Positions 17,371 through 26,609 of a stretch of DNA of 64,000 nucleotides are shown one piece after another (the stretch's first letter is position 1; every line of letters begins with the position of its first letter). The notes below the pieces were generated by a model. The model saw only the letters and a program-made list of their open reading frames with translations, searched no databases and was not told where the DNA came from. Made by a program: the position numbers and the translations under genes. The DNA is from Niabella soli DSM 19437 (GTDB taxonomy: Bacteria; Bacteroidota; Bacteroidia; Chitinophagales; Chitinophagaceae), in assembly GCF_000243115.2 (NCBI RefSeq), contig NZ_CP007035.1, forward strand, positions 3,410,001-3,474,000. Reading direction: 5' to 3'.

Positions 17371-20300
17371 ATGCCATTAGTTATGATAAGAAACCAATTA
17401 AACTGCGGAGCTCTGAGGAGCAGGCTGCAAACGGGTATAAGGATACCCCACCAATTACAAATCAGAAAGATCATTTCACCCTGTTTAAAATTTAAAACTG
17501 CGATGAGGTTAACGTTTGTTTTATTAGTGCTGCTGACAGGAATTTCCGGAACAGCAATGGCACAAACCATTAAAGTAAGCGGTATGGTTAGTGATGCATC
17601 GGGTCAGCCGCTGACCGGAGCCACTATTAATGAAAAAGGCACGGCCCGTACGGTACAAACAAAGGATGGGCGGTACTCGATTCAGGCCGCTCCTAATGCC
17701 GTATTAGTTATTTCACACGTTGGCTATGAGGCCAAAGAAGTGGCCATTAACAACCGCCAGAAGATCGATGTAAGTCTGCAGGAACAAGACAAAAGTCTGG
17801 ACCAGGTAGTGGTGATCGGTTATGGAACGCAAAAACGCAAGGACCTTACAGGGGCCGTTAGCTCAGTAAGTGGCGCTGAGCTGGCAAAAGTGCCGGTACA
17901 AAATGTGGGGCAGGCCCTGCAGGGGCGGCTGGCTGGTGTGCAGGTAACCATGAACGATGGTTCGCCAGGTGCCGACCCGGTAATTAAAATACGCGGGGGA
18001 ACCTCCATATCGCAAAGCAATCAGCCGCTGTACGTGATAGATGGGGTACCGCAGACCGATGGCCTTGGCTTTCTGGACCCAATGGATATTGAAACCGTGG
18101 ATGTATTGAAAGACGCTTCTGCCATTGCAATTTATGGTGCACGGGGTGGTAATGGGGTGGTATTGATCACTACCAAGCAAACCAAAGTGGGTAAAGTATC
18201 GGTGAACTATGATGGTTATGTGGGCGCCAAGCATATAACTAAAGAGATACCCGTAATGAACGGCTATCAGTATTTATTGCTGAACTATGAGCGTTCGCTG
18301 GGAGATGCCACCCGCATGGCGGCGTTTACCAACCAGTACGGCCCTTATGATTCGCTGCAACTGTTATATGGCAACCGCCCCGGTGTAGACTGGCAAAAGG
18401 AAACGTTTGGTAACACAGTGTACAATCAATACCATAAAGTGAGCATAAACGGCGGAAGCAAGGACACAAAGATCAACATGTTCTTTTCACGGAACAAGGA
18501 CGAGGGTATTATGTTGAACAGTGCTTCTACCAAAAATATTGGTAAGCTTTCCGTAAATCAAAAAGTAGGCGAAAAGCTTTTAGTGAATGCCATTGTGAGC
18601 TACACCAACCAGAAAATAGAAGGGTTGTCGCCTGCCGAAGGGGGAAATGCCCGCCTTTCCGTATTGCAAAACCTGTTGCAGTACCGCCCGGTGGCCGGCA
18701 GAAATACGGACGATGACGCCCTGATCGATTATGAAACAGACCCTGTTGACAATCCCGGGGGGGCACCCACTTTTCAAAGCCCTGTAATTGGCGCCCGTTC
18801 ACGGCTAAGGCAAAGGGTGATCAATACAATGAACGCCAATGTAATGGCACAATATAAATTGACCAAAGACCTTACCTACCGGGGGGTAGTAGGCTATACC
18901 ATTAAAGACACCAAAGACAAGCAATTTAATACAGAGGAGTCTATTGTGGCCATCCGCAGCGGCGGGCCCTTTGGCAGTATTGCACAGGCAAAAGATCCCC
19001 GTTTCACTTATAGCAATACACTTACCTACAGCAAGATTTTTGCGCAGGCCCATAAAGTGGATGTAATGGCCGGCCAGGAATATCAATATACGTATCATGA
19101 GGATTTTGGCGCCAGTTCCAGTGCCTTTCCGTCTGTAAACAGCGGATGGGACAACCTGTCGTTAGGTACGGTATTGGGCACCCCTTCCTCCTATGCCGAA
19201 GAGGATAAATTACTCTCTTATTTTGCCCGCGCCAATTATGGTTATAAGGATAGGTACCTGTTTACCGCTACCATGCGGGCAGATGGTTCTTCCAAATTTG
19301 GCGCAAACAACCGCTGGGGTTATTTCCCTTCAGCAGCGTTTGCATGGAGGGTCATCAACGAAAATTTCATGAAAAACAATTCTTTGTTTTCCGATTTAAA
19401 ACTGCGCCTGGGCTATGGCTTAACGGGAAATAACCGTATTGCCAACTATGCGGCTTTAGGTATCTATGGTACAGGCTCCTATAACCTCAACAATACAGTG
19501 GTGATATCGGCAGCAGAAAATAATCTGCCCAATCCCAATTTGAAATGGGAGGCAACGGAAGGCCGCAACATAGGGATCGATATGGGCTTTTTGAATCAAA
19601 GAATAACGTTAACGACCGAAATTTATGATAACCGTTCCCGGAACCTGTTGTACAATACCCGCATCCCATCCAGCTCGGGCTTTGTAACCCAGTTCCAAAA
19701 CATCGGAAGCACTTCAAGCAAGGGCCTGGAGTTTACGTTGAATACAGTGAATATCAAAAAAACAGACTTTAGCTGGAACTCCAGTTTCAACATATCGTTT
19801 CCAAAAACAAAAGTGCTGGAACTGAGCCAGGGCGAGAATTCTATGGTATTGCCCAGCTATACCGGCTATAACAGCAATCCCAGCATTAACGATTTTATAC
19901 TGCAGGTAGGCCAGCCGGTTGGAATGATCTATGGCTACGTGACCGATGGTTTATACCAGGTAAGTGATTTTGATTACAATGCCGCTACCAGCACATACAC
20001 TTTAAAATCAGGGGTGGTTCAGGACAACCGCACGGTGCAGCCGGGTTATCAGAAGTTTAAAGATATAAGCGGACCCGATGGAACACCGGATGGCAAAATA
20101 ACGGATGCAGACCGTACGATAATTGGCAACACCAATCCCAAATATGCCGGTGGTTTTAATAACACGGTTACCTACAAAGGATTTGATCTGAGTGCCTTTG
20201 TGAATTTTACCGTGGGCAATGATATTTATAATGCCAATGTATTGAACAATGCTGCGTTAAGCCAGGATTATAAAAACTCTTTGGCGCGCTTTGCGGACCG

Positions 20301-20676
20301 CTGGATGACGATTGACGGCACGGGTCAGCGGGTAACCGATCCTGCAGCGCTGGAAGCGTTGAATAAGGGGAAAACGGTTCCTTCTTATATTGGCATCGTA
20401 TCAGACCGGCCGTATAATACCCTGGTAGAGAACGGATCGTTTTTGAGGCTGAACACCATCAGCCTGGGCTATACATTGCCAAAGCTTATTTTGAAGAGGG
20501 CGAAAATTTCCAACGTACGGTTCTACATCACAGGGTATAACCTGCATGTATTTACCAAATACTCCGGGTACGATCCGGAAGTAAGTGTGGTGAACAACGC
20601 GCTTACGCCGGGCGTAGATTTCAGCGCCTACCCACGGGCAAGATCGTTTGTGGCTGGTGTTAATTTGTCCTTATAA
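17371..20676 (+). CDS. SusC family TonB-dependent outer-membrane transporter
   Basis: This 1101-residue transporter imports oligosaccharides through the outer membrane using TonB energy. After a signal peptide ending AMAQ come a carboxypeptidase-D-like domain (residues ~66-135, IKVSGMVSDASGQPLTGATI), the SusC plug with VVVIGYGTQKRKDLTGAVSS and VIDGVPQTDG, and a long beta-barrel that ends in an aromatic-poor VAGVNLSL strand. The start at 17371 gives a long N-terminal leader; the ATG at 17503 directly before the signal peptide is the alternative. SusD follows after 21 bases. Downstream lyases and sulfatases identify the cargo as heparin or heparan sulfate fragments. The operon is divergent from GH88 and heparinase III. 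The transporter identity is certain; the cargo is inferred from context. Confidence 0.92.
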   Translation: MPLVMIRNQLNCGALRSRLQTGIRIPHQLQIRKIISPCLKFKTAMRLTFVLLVLLTGISGTAMAQTIKVSGMVSDASGQPLTGATINEKGTARTVQTKDGRYSIQAAPNAVLVISHVGYEAKEVAINNRQKIDVSLQEQDKSLDQVVVIGYGTQKRKDLTGAVSSVSGAELAKVPVQNVGQALQGRLAGVQVTMNDGSPGADPVIKIRGGTSISQSNQPLYVIDGVPQTDGLGFLDPMDIETVDVLKDASAIAIYGARGGNGVVLITTKQTKVGKVSVNYDGYVGAKHITKEIPVMNGYQYLLLNYERSLGDATRMAAFTNQYGPYDSLQLLYGNRPGVDWQKETFGNTVYNQYHKVSINGGSKDTKINMFFSRNKDEGIMLNSASTKNIGKLSVNQKVGEKLLVNAIVSYTNQKIEGLSPAEGGNARLSVLQNLLQYRPVAGRNTDDDALIDYETDPVDNPGGAPTFQSPVIGARSRLRQRVINTMNANVMAQYKLTKDLTYRGVVGYTIKDTKDKQFNTEESIVAIRSGGPFGSIAQAKDPRFTYSNTLTYSKIFAQAHKVDVMAGQEYQYTYHEDFGASSSAFPSVNSGWDNLSLGTVLGTPSSYAEEDKLLSYFARANYGYKDRYLFTATMRADGSSKFGANNRWGYFPSAAFAWRVINENFMKNNSLFSDLKLRLGYGLTGNNRIANYAALGIYGTGSYNLNNTVVISAAENNLPNPNLKWEATEGRNIGIDMGFLNQRITLTTEIYDNRSRNLLYNTRIPSSSGFVTQFQNIGSTSSKGLEFTLNTVNIKKTDFSWNSSFNISFPKTKVLELSQGENSMVLPSYTGYNSNPSINDFILQVGQPVGMIYGYVTDGLYQVSDFDYNAATSTYTLKSGVVQDNRTVQPGYQKFKDISGPDGTPDGKITDADRTIIGNTNPKYAGGFNNTVTYKGFDLSAFVNFTVGNDIYNANVLNNAALSQDYKNSLARFADRWMTIDGTGQRVTDPAALEALNKGKTVPSYIGIVSDRPYNTLVENGSFLRLNTISLGYTLPKLILKRAKISNVRFYITGYNLHVFTKYSGYDPEVSVVNNALTPGVDFSAYPRARSFVAGVNLSL

Positions 20677-20697
20677 TTTATTTAAAGATTTTATACA

Positions 20698-22575
20698 ATG
20701 AGAGTTATATCAAAAAATTTTATATGGATGGTGCTTGCAGCGGGTTCGTTGCTTGCATTAAGTTCCTGCAAAAAAACACTGGAAACAAAAGCCTATTCTT
20801 ATTTTACCAGCGATAATTTTTTTAGTAATACAGACGAGGCGAATATGGCCACCCTGGGGGTATATGGCGCGGTATCAAATTTTTCGGGTTATGGGTGGTA
20901 TGTACCGATGGTGCTGGATAACGATAACGATATCAGCCAGATCTCGGGAAATAGTGTCGATAGCTGGCGCGTAATCCCCCATTACCTGGGCATCCCGGAA
21001 ACCGATATTTATTATAGCACGTGGAGCGTATTATACCAGGGAATTGACCGGGCCAATGTAGTGATTGAAAAAATTCCGCAAATGGCCTTGTTTACCTCCG
21101 GTACTGATGCTCAAAAAGCATTATTGAATCGTAATTTGGGCGAAGCTAAATTTTTGCGCGGGTTTTATTATTCTGAACTGGTGCGTTTATGGGGCGACGT
21201 GCCTTTTAAAACCACCTCATCCAAAGCAGGCGATAACCTGAAAGGCACGCTGACAGACCGGTATGTGATCTATGATCAGATTATAAAAGATATGAAAGAA
21301 GCAGTGGACCTGTTGCCCGCGGCTGTACCAACGGATGAGCGGATCAACAAATGGGGCGCAAAGGCAATGCTGGCGCGGGTTTGCCTTTTTGCCGGCGGTT
21401 ATTCCCTGGCAACCGACGGTACCATGAAAAGGCCTGCCAACTACAAGGACTACTATACAATAGCGCAAACCCAGATCAATGATATTATGGCTGCCAATCC
21501 CTATAAACTGAATGCCAGTTATCCGCAGGTGTTTATTAATCAGTGTAAACATAATATGGAGTTTACCGAAAGCATTTTTCAAATAGCGCTTTATACCGTT
21601 GCGGATCCTGCCGGCGACCAGCCCAACTCCTCCCGTTTTGGATTCTGGAACGCTCCTCAAACTGCAAAAGGAATATATAGCTCCACTAATTTAAGAGAAG
21701 CTACGGTACGGCCGTTTTATGAAAGCTACCAGGCGGGCGATTTTAGAAAAGACTTTGCGGTGGCGAGATATACGGTGGCTGCCGATGGAAGCCGTACCTA
21801 TCCTACATCCAGCACGGCTGATCAAAACTGGGCGCCCGGAAAATGGAGCCGCGAGTATCAGACCAACTCTGTAACCGAACAAACCAGCACCGACATTAAT
21901 TGCGTGGTGATGCGCTATTCCGACCTGCTGTTAATGCGTGCAGAAGTGGAAAATGAATTAAACGAGGGGCCCAATACTACTGCACTTGATGCCATCAACC
22001 AGGTACGGAGAAGAGCTTATGGTCTTGATATGGCAGGAAGCGCGATCAGTTTTACGATTACCAACGGAGGCACGGGATATACCAGTAACCCAACACTTCA
22101 GGTGAGCGGTGGCGGCGGCAACTATGCGGCAGTAGCCGTTGCAACACGCAGCGGTAACAGAATAACAGCGTTGACGGTAAATAATCCGGGCTATGGGTAC
22201 ACTTCTGCCCCCACGGTTACGGTAACCGGCGGTGGCGGTACGGGCGCTGTCATAACGGCGTCCCTGGTGGCCAAACCCACAACAGACCTGGTTTACATTC
22301 CCACAGGGTTAACGAAACAACAATTTTTAGATACCCTTGTTTCAGAACGGGCTAAAGAATTGTGTTTTGAAGGCATGCGCCGCTCCGACCTGATACGCTG
22401 GAATTTGCTGGGCACCAAAATAGCAGATACGTATGCTAAAACGCAGGCGATAAGAACTACGTATCCTTACCCCGCGTATACTAACTTTAAGCCCGGTAAG
22501 CACGAGCTGTTCCCTTATCCTCAAAACGAAAAAGATGTAAACAGTTCCATTACCCGCCAAAATCCCGGTTGGTAA
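20698..22575 (+). CDS. SusD family glycan-binding lipoprotein with an inserted beta domain
   Basis: This 625-residue partner of the preceding SusC forms the lid over its channel and binds oligosaccharides at the cell surface. The lipobox is LALSSC. The four TPR-like helical units and the RagB/SusD C-terminal block are present (SERAKELCFEGMRRSDLIRW, GKHELFPYPQNE, NPGW end). Unusual is a stretch at about residues 449-527 containing two similar glycine-rich units (TITNGGTGYTSNPTLQVSGG and NNPGYGYTSAPTVTVTGGGG) that interrupts the normal SusD fold between QVRRRAYG and VYIPTGLTKQQF. It resembles repeats found in large Bacteroidota surface proteins. The insert may extend over the ligand site or contact another surface protein. 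The family is certain; the role of the insert is unknown. Confidence 0.93.
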   Translation: MRVISKNFIWMVLAAGSLLALSSCKKTLETKAYSYFTSDNFFSNTDEANMATLGVYGAVSNFSGYGWYVPMVLDNDNDISQISGNSVDSWRVIPHYLGIPETDIYYSTWSVLYQGIDRANVVIEKIPQMALFTSGTDAQKALLNRNLGEAKFLRGFYYSELVRLWGDVPFKTTSSKAGDNLKGTLTDRYVIYDQIIKDMKEAVDLLPAAVPTDERINKWGAKAMLARVCLFAGGYSLATDGTMKRPANYKDYYTIAQTQINDIMAANPYKLNASYPQVFINQCKHNMEFTESIFQIALYTVADPAGDQPNSSRFGFWNAPQTAKGIYSSTNLREATVRPFYESYQAGDFRKDFAVARYTVAADGSRTYPTSSTADQNWAPGKWSREYQTNSVTEQTSTDINCVVMRYSDLLLMRAEVENELNEGPNTTALDAINQVRRRAYGLDMAGSAISFTITNGGTGYTSNPTLQVSGGGGNYAAVAVATRSGNRITALTVNNPGYGYTSAPTVTVTGGGGTGAVITASLVAKPTTDLVYIPTGLTKQQFLDTLVSERAKELCFEGMRRSDLIRWNLLGTKIADTYAKTQAIRTTYPYPAYTNFKPGKHELFPYPQNEKDVNSSITRQNPGW

Positions 22576-22617
22576 ACGGTTATTAAAATGATAATGTGTT
22601 TGTTTAGACCTTTAAAT

Positions 22618-22722
22618 TTAACCACAGCGTAAACCGAGAATACTCAGCAATTACAGAGGTGGTACATTAATTAATAAAACGCTGTGTGCTCCGTGTTAAA
22701 TCTTTGTTCCCTCTGTGGTTAA
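22618..22722. repeat. 105-bp element with perfect 10-bp terminal inverted repeats
   Basis: The ends TTAACCACAG (22618-22627) and CTGTGGTTAA (22713-22722) are exact reverse complements, and further inside the arms stay partly complementary. It fills most of the gap between SusD and the next sulfatase. This resembles dispersed CTGTGGTT-type intergenic elements in bacterial genomes and could act as an mRNA hairpin. No open frame is present. Confidence 0.55.
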
Positions 22723-22762
22723 GAACCGGCTTAAACAATGTCAATAATAAAATCAATTGATC

Positions 22763-24271
22763 ATGATAAAAAAATGGTACCTCTTTTATTTCGCCGGGCT
22801 GCTTTTGTTTGCAAGTGGTTGTAAAGCACCCGGAAAAAAAGAAGAAAAAAAGCGTCCCAACATTTTAATCATCATGTCCGATAACCAGTTCTTTGAGCAT
22901 GTTGGTTGTTATGGGGATAGTACCGTGCGTACACCTAATATGGATAGGGTGGCAGCAGACGGTGTGCGTTTTACCAATGCTTTTTGTAATTCGCCATCCT
23001 GCACTCCATCCAGGGCAGGTTTTCTTACCGGCCAGGATAACTGGCGATTGGGAGAGGGTGCCGACCTCTGGGGTACACTGCCGGTAAAAGATACGGTTTA
23101 CCCCGATTTGCTCGAAGCCTCGGGGTACCAGGTGGGTTTTCAGGGCAAGGGATGGGGCCCGGGGAGCTTTGAGGCAAACGGACGCAAACGCAATCCAGGC
23201 GGCAACCCGTACGAAAGTTTTGCGCAATTCATGCAGCAAAAAAAAGCAGGCAGCCCCTGGAGTTATTGGCTGTGCAGCCACGAACCGCACCGTCCGTATG
23301 TTCCGGGATCGGGCACGCAGGCCGGTATCGATTCTAATAAAGTAAAAGTGCCGGCATACCTGCCGGATGTGCCTTCAGTACGGGGCGATATTTCCGATTA
23401 CTATGCAGCAGTGGAACGGTTTGATCAACAGGTGGGAGCAACTTTGGCAGAACTAAAGAAAAGCGGTGAACTGGATAATACCGTTGTTGTAGTGTGCAGC
23501 GACAATGGCTGGCAAATGCCCCGCGGCCTGGCCAACCTGTATGATTTTGGTACCCACGTTCCCCTTATTATATCATGGCCCGGTAAGTTTAAACAAAAAG
23601 CGGTATCCGATGGTTTGGTAACGCTTAACGATCTTGCGCCAACCATCCTCCAGTTGGCAGGCGTAACCATACCTGCTGCCATGACGGGCAAAAGTTTGCT
23701 GCCCGTGCTTGACGAAAAACCTGCAACCAAAGCCGTGGACAGGGACTTTGTGGTGCTGGGGCGCGAGCGCCATGCTTTTGTAAGGCAGCATGGACTGGGC
23801 TATCCGGGCAGAGCCATCAGAACCAAAGACTTTCTATTGATACATAATATTTACCCAGACAGGTGGCCGGCGGGTGATCCGCCTTTCTACGGAGATATAG
23901 ACCCCTACATGTTGAACTGGCCCGGCGAAACCAAGTACTACATCATGGAGCATAAAACCAACCCCGCAATAAAGCCGTTCTTTAATATGGGCATGGGCAA
24001 AAGGCCGGAGATAGAATTATTCGATATCAAAAAGGATCCTTACGAGTTGAACAACCTGGCCAATGATCCAAAATATGCAACCATAAAAGCCGACCTGATG
24101 AAAAAAATGACCGGTTACCTGGTTGAAACAAAAGATCCGCGTGCCATTGGAGGGGATGTTTCAATTTGGGACAAAGCGCCGTATTTTAGTGATGTAGATA
24201 AAAAACCGCGACCGAGCAAAGAAATGCAACTACGCTTTAAGTTAGACTCGGCCTATGATTATTTAAAATAG
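22763..24271 (+). CDS. N-sulfoglucosamine sulfohydrolase-like sulfatase (heparan N-sulfatase type, S1)
   Basis: This 502-residue type I sulfatase has a lipoprotein signal (FASGC, Cys20). Its maturation motif is CTPSR starting at Cys80, and IMSDNQ at 37-42 is the N-terminal metal site; a SDNG motif follows later. The middle and C-terminal part (VPAYLPDVPSVRGDISDYY, RFDQQVGATLAELKKSGELD, NLYDFGTHVPLIISWPG) resembles human N-sulfoglucosamine sulfohydrolase, which removes N-linked sulfate from the non-reducing glucosamine of heparan sulfate. This fits the surrounding heparinase genes. The ATG at 22763 is chosen over the TTG at 22757. The ROK kinase gene follows, able to phosphorylate the amino sugar released. 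An O-sulfatase activity cannot be excluded. Confidence 0.8.
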   Translation: MIKKWYLFYFAGLLLFASGCKAPGKKEEKKRPNILIIMSDNQFFEHVGCYGDSTVRTPNMDRVAADGVRFTNAFCNSPSCTPSRAGFLTGQDNWRLGEGADLWGTLPVKDTVYPDLLEASGYQVGFQGKGWGPGSFEANGRKRNPGGNPYESFAQFMQQKKAGSPWSYWLCSHEPHRPYVPGSGTQAGIDSNKVKVPAYLPDVPSVRGDISDYYAAVERFDQQVGATLAELKKSGELDNTVVVVCSDNGWQMPRGLANLYDFGTHVPLIISWPGKFKQKAVSDGLVTLNDLAPTILQLAGVTIPAAMTGKSLLPVLDEKPATKAVDRDFVVLGRERHAFVRQHGLGYPGRAIRTKDFLLIHNIYPDRWPAGDPPFYGDIDPYMLNWPGETKYYIMEHKTNPAIKPFFNMGMGKRPEIELFDIKKDPYELNNLANDPKYATIKADLMKKMTGYLVETKDPRAIGGDVSIWDKAPYFSDVDKKPRPSKEMQLRFKLDSAYDYLK

Positions 24272-24356
24272 AGGTGTAGCCGGAAAAACGGAGCTGGTTT
24301 ATTTTATTCGCTTCCGGCAAAAAATATTTTTAATGACCCTGAAACGCATACCTTAA

Positions 24357-25319
24357 TTGAAAGAAAAATTTGCCATAGGAATAGACGTGGGTGGCTCCTC
24401 GCTGAAATGCGGCGTTGTGAGTACAGCCGGAACGATTGTGCATACATTCCTGCATCCACTCAATAATGCCACAACGGAGGATGCAATAATTGAAGCGATC
24501 ATAGCCGCCATAAAGCAATGTGCTGATGCGGCAGGGGGCGCTGTAAGCGGCGTGGGCATTGGCTTCCCGGGCATTGTGGATGAGAACGTGGTGATTGGCG
24601 GGGCCGATAATTTGCCGGGATTTGAAAACCTGCCGTTGGGGAAAATAGTGCAGCAACAGACCGGTTATACCGTAGTTATGGATAACGATGCCAATATGAT
24701 GGGTGTAGGGGAATGGGCCTATGGGGCTGCAAAGGGATGTACCGACATTGTTTTTCTGACGGTGGGTACCGGAATTGGCGGTGCCCTGGTGCTGAGAAAT
24801 GAATTATATGGAGGCTATAAAAACCGGGGCACAGAACTGGGGCATATTGTTTTGCAGCAGGGTGGCGTACCCTGTTGCTGCGGCGGCCGGGGTTGCTTTG
24901 AAGCCTACGCTTCGGTAACCGCGTTGATCAACGATTATAAGGCATTAAAAAATGATCCTGATACAACAATAGACGGCAAAAAAATTGTAGAAGCCTACTT
25001 GCAAAAAGATCCGTCTGCCCTATCGGCTATGAACCGGCATTTTGAATATATGGCTACGGGTATTGCCGGTTTTATTAATGTGTTCAGCCCACAAAAAGTG
25101 ATCATTGGCGGCGGTATCAGCGAGGCCGGAGATTTTTATATTGAGGAAATTGCAACCCGGGTAAAACGAATAGCAATGCCCGCGGCTGCTGAGTACACCA
25201 CCCTATCAGCGGCTGCCCTGGGCAACAAAGCGGGTTTATTGGGCTGTGCTGCGACAGTATTTCGTCATACTGCCGGATCATCAAGTGGGCCTGTTCAGGC
25301 AACTTCAGTATCAAAGTAA
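24357..25319 (+). CDS. ROK family sugar kinase (probable amino sugar or glucokinase)
   Basis: This 320-residue cytoplasmic ROK protein lacks the helix-turn-helix found in ROK repressors. The ATP-binding motif is GIDVGGSSLKCGV near the start, and TVGTGIGGALVLRN is the second phosphate loop. The zinc motif is CCCGGRGCFEAYAS, with cysteines 173-175 and 180. The start codon is TTG at 24357: a stop lies directly before it in frame, and the next ATG lies far inside the conserved fold. The protein is very similar to the ROK at 37560-38507, with a shared GVGIGFPGIV...GGADNLPGF block. It sits between an N-sulfatase and a sugar MFS gene, so it probably phosphorylates GlcNAc, glucosamine or another hexose released from heparan sulfate. 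The kinase role is likely; the substrate is inferred. Confidence 0.85.
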   Translation: MKEKFAIGIDVGGSSLKCGVVSTAGTIVHTFLHPLNNATTEDAIIEAIIAAIKQCADAAGGAVSGVGIGFPGIVDENVVIGGADNLPGFENLPLGKIVQQQTGYTVVMDNDANMMGVGEWAYGAAKGCTDIVFLTVGTGIGGALVLRNELYGGYKNRGTELGHIVLQQGGVPCCCGGRGCFEAYASVTALINDYKALKNDPDTTIDGKKIVEAYLQKDPSALSAMNRHFEYMATGIAGFINVFSPQKVIIGGGISEAGDFYIEEIATRVKRIAMPAAAEYTTLSAAALGNKAGLLGCAATVFRHTAGSSSGPVQATSVSK

Positions 25320-25337
25320 TCAATCAAAGAATAATTA

Positions 25338-26600
25338 ATGCAGCAGCGGAATAATTTTTTAGTAGGTGTGATCCTTTTGATCTGGTTTGTTATTTCTTTT
25401 GTAACAAACATACTGGGTCCGTTGATGCCCATTATTATTGAAACCTATCACCTAAGTCTTACTATGGCGGCCTTTCTGCCATTTTCCTTTTTTTTGGCCT
25501 ATGGAATACTTTCGGTCCCGGCAGGAATGATGATTGAGCGGCTGGGCGAAAAAAAATCAATGCTCATCGCTTTTGCACTGAATTTTTGTGGCGCATTGAT
25601 CTTTGCATTTAATCCCCAGTACAGTATGGCATTGGCATCGCTGTTTATCATCGGTGCAGGGATGGCGATGTTGCAGGTGATCATCAACCCGTTGATGCGC
25701 ACCGCGGGGGGTGAAGAAAATTTTGCTTTTTTTTCAGTGATGGGACAGTTGGTATTTGGGTTGGCCTCATTTGTAAGTCCGTTTGTATTTACCTACCTGA
25801 TGAAAGAGTTGGCCACACAACCCGTTGCTAATCCGATAGTCAGTTTATTGGGAGGATTAGTGAAAAACGGGCTGCATTGGACGGCGCTGTACTGGTTGTT
25901 CAGTTTCATTTTCGTATTGATGCTGGTATTGCTGGCGCTGATTAAGATGCCGGCAGTGGAGTTAAAGGAGGATGAAAAATCCGGGGCCATTTCTGTGTAC
26001 CTGGAGTTATTGGGAAAGGGCGATGTATGGTTATTCTTCCTGGGCATAATAGCATATGTAGGTACAGAGCAATCGCTCGCAAACTGGATGTCGGAATTTT
26101 TAAAACGCTACCACGAGGTAGATCCCGCTAAAGGCGGCGCCAACGCCGTTGCATGGTTCTGGGGATTGATGACCATTGGTTGTTTGCTGGGGCTGGTGGT
26201 GCTAAAGCTTTGGGATTCAAAAAAGGTATTGAAGATCGCCTGTATATTATCTGCAGTGGTGTTAAGCGTGGCGCTGTTCGGCAGCAAGGAACTTTCCCTG
26301 TGGGCCTTTCCGGCCGCAGGGTTTACCATTTCGGTCATGTTTTCTGTAGTATTCTCGCTGGCGCTGAATTCCATCCGCAAACATCATGGCTCTTTTTCCG
26401 GCATTTTGTGTTCCGGCATTTTTGGCGGCGCCCTCGTTCCGCTGATCGTGGGAGCATTGGGGGACGCCATTGGGCTTCGCTACGCCCTATTGTTTCTTTA
26501 TGTAACGCTGGGTTACCTGTTCTTTATTGCCGTTTATGCAAAGCCACTGGTAAATAATAAAACAATTAAGCTAAAGGAAATTTTTTCCCGCGAAAAATAA
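25338..26600 (+). CDS. sugar MFS transporter (FHS/FucP-like)
   Basis: This 420-residue protein has 12 predicted membrane segments and no signal peptide, as expected for the inner membrane. The N-terminal half resembles the fucose:H+ symporter group that in Bacteroidota includes GlcNAc and hexose permeases: FVTNILGPLMPIIIETYHLS, FFLAYGILSVPAGMMIERLG, then GAGMAMLQVIINPLMR. It starts 18 bases after the ROK kinase, and the heparinase I gene follows ten bases after its stop, so one transcript is likely. The probable role is uptake of the monosaccharide, for example N-acetylglucosamine or glucosamine, produced in the periplasm by the lyases and sulfatases. The family is well supported; the sugar is inferred from the neighbours. 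Confidence 0.85.
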   Translation: MQQRNNFLVGVILLIWFVISFVTNILGPLMPIIIETYHLSLTMAAFLPFSFFLAYGILSVPAGMMIERLGEKKSMLIAFALNFCGALIFAFNPQYSMALASLFIIGAGMAMLQVIINPLMRTAGGEENFAFFSVMGQLVFGLASFVSPFVFTYLMKELATQPVANPIVSLLGGLVKNGLHWTALYWLFSFIFVLMLVLLALIKMPAVELKEDEKSGAISVYLELLGKGDVWLFFLGIIAYVGTEQSLANWMSEFLKRYHEVDPAKGGANAVAWFWGLMTIGCLLGLVVLKLWDSKKVLKIACILSAVVLSVALFGSKELSLWAFPAAGFTISVMFSVVFSLALNSIRKHHGSFSGILCSGIFGGALVPLIVGALGDAIGLRYALLFLYVTLGYLFFIAVYAKPLVNNKTIKLKEIFSREK

Positions 26601-26609
26601 AACGAGGAT

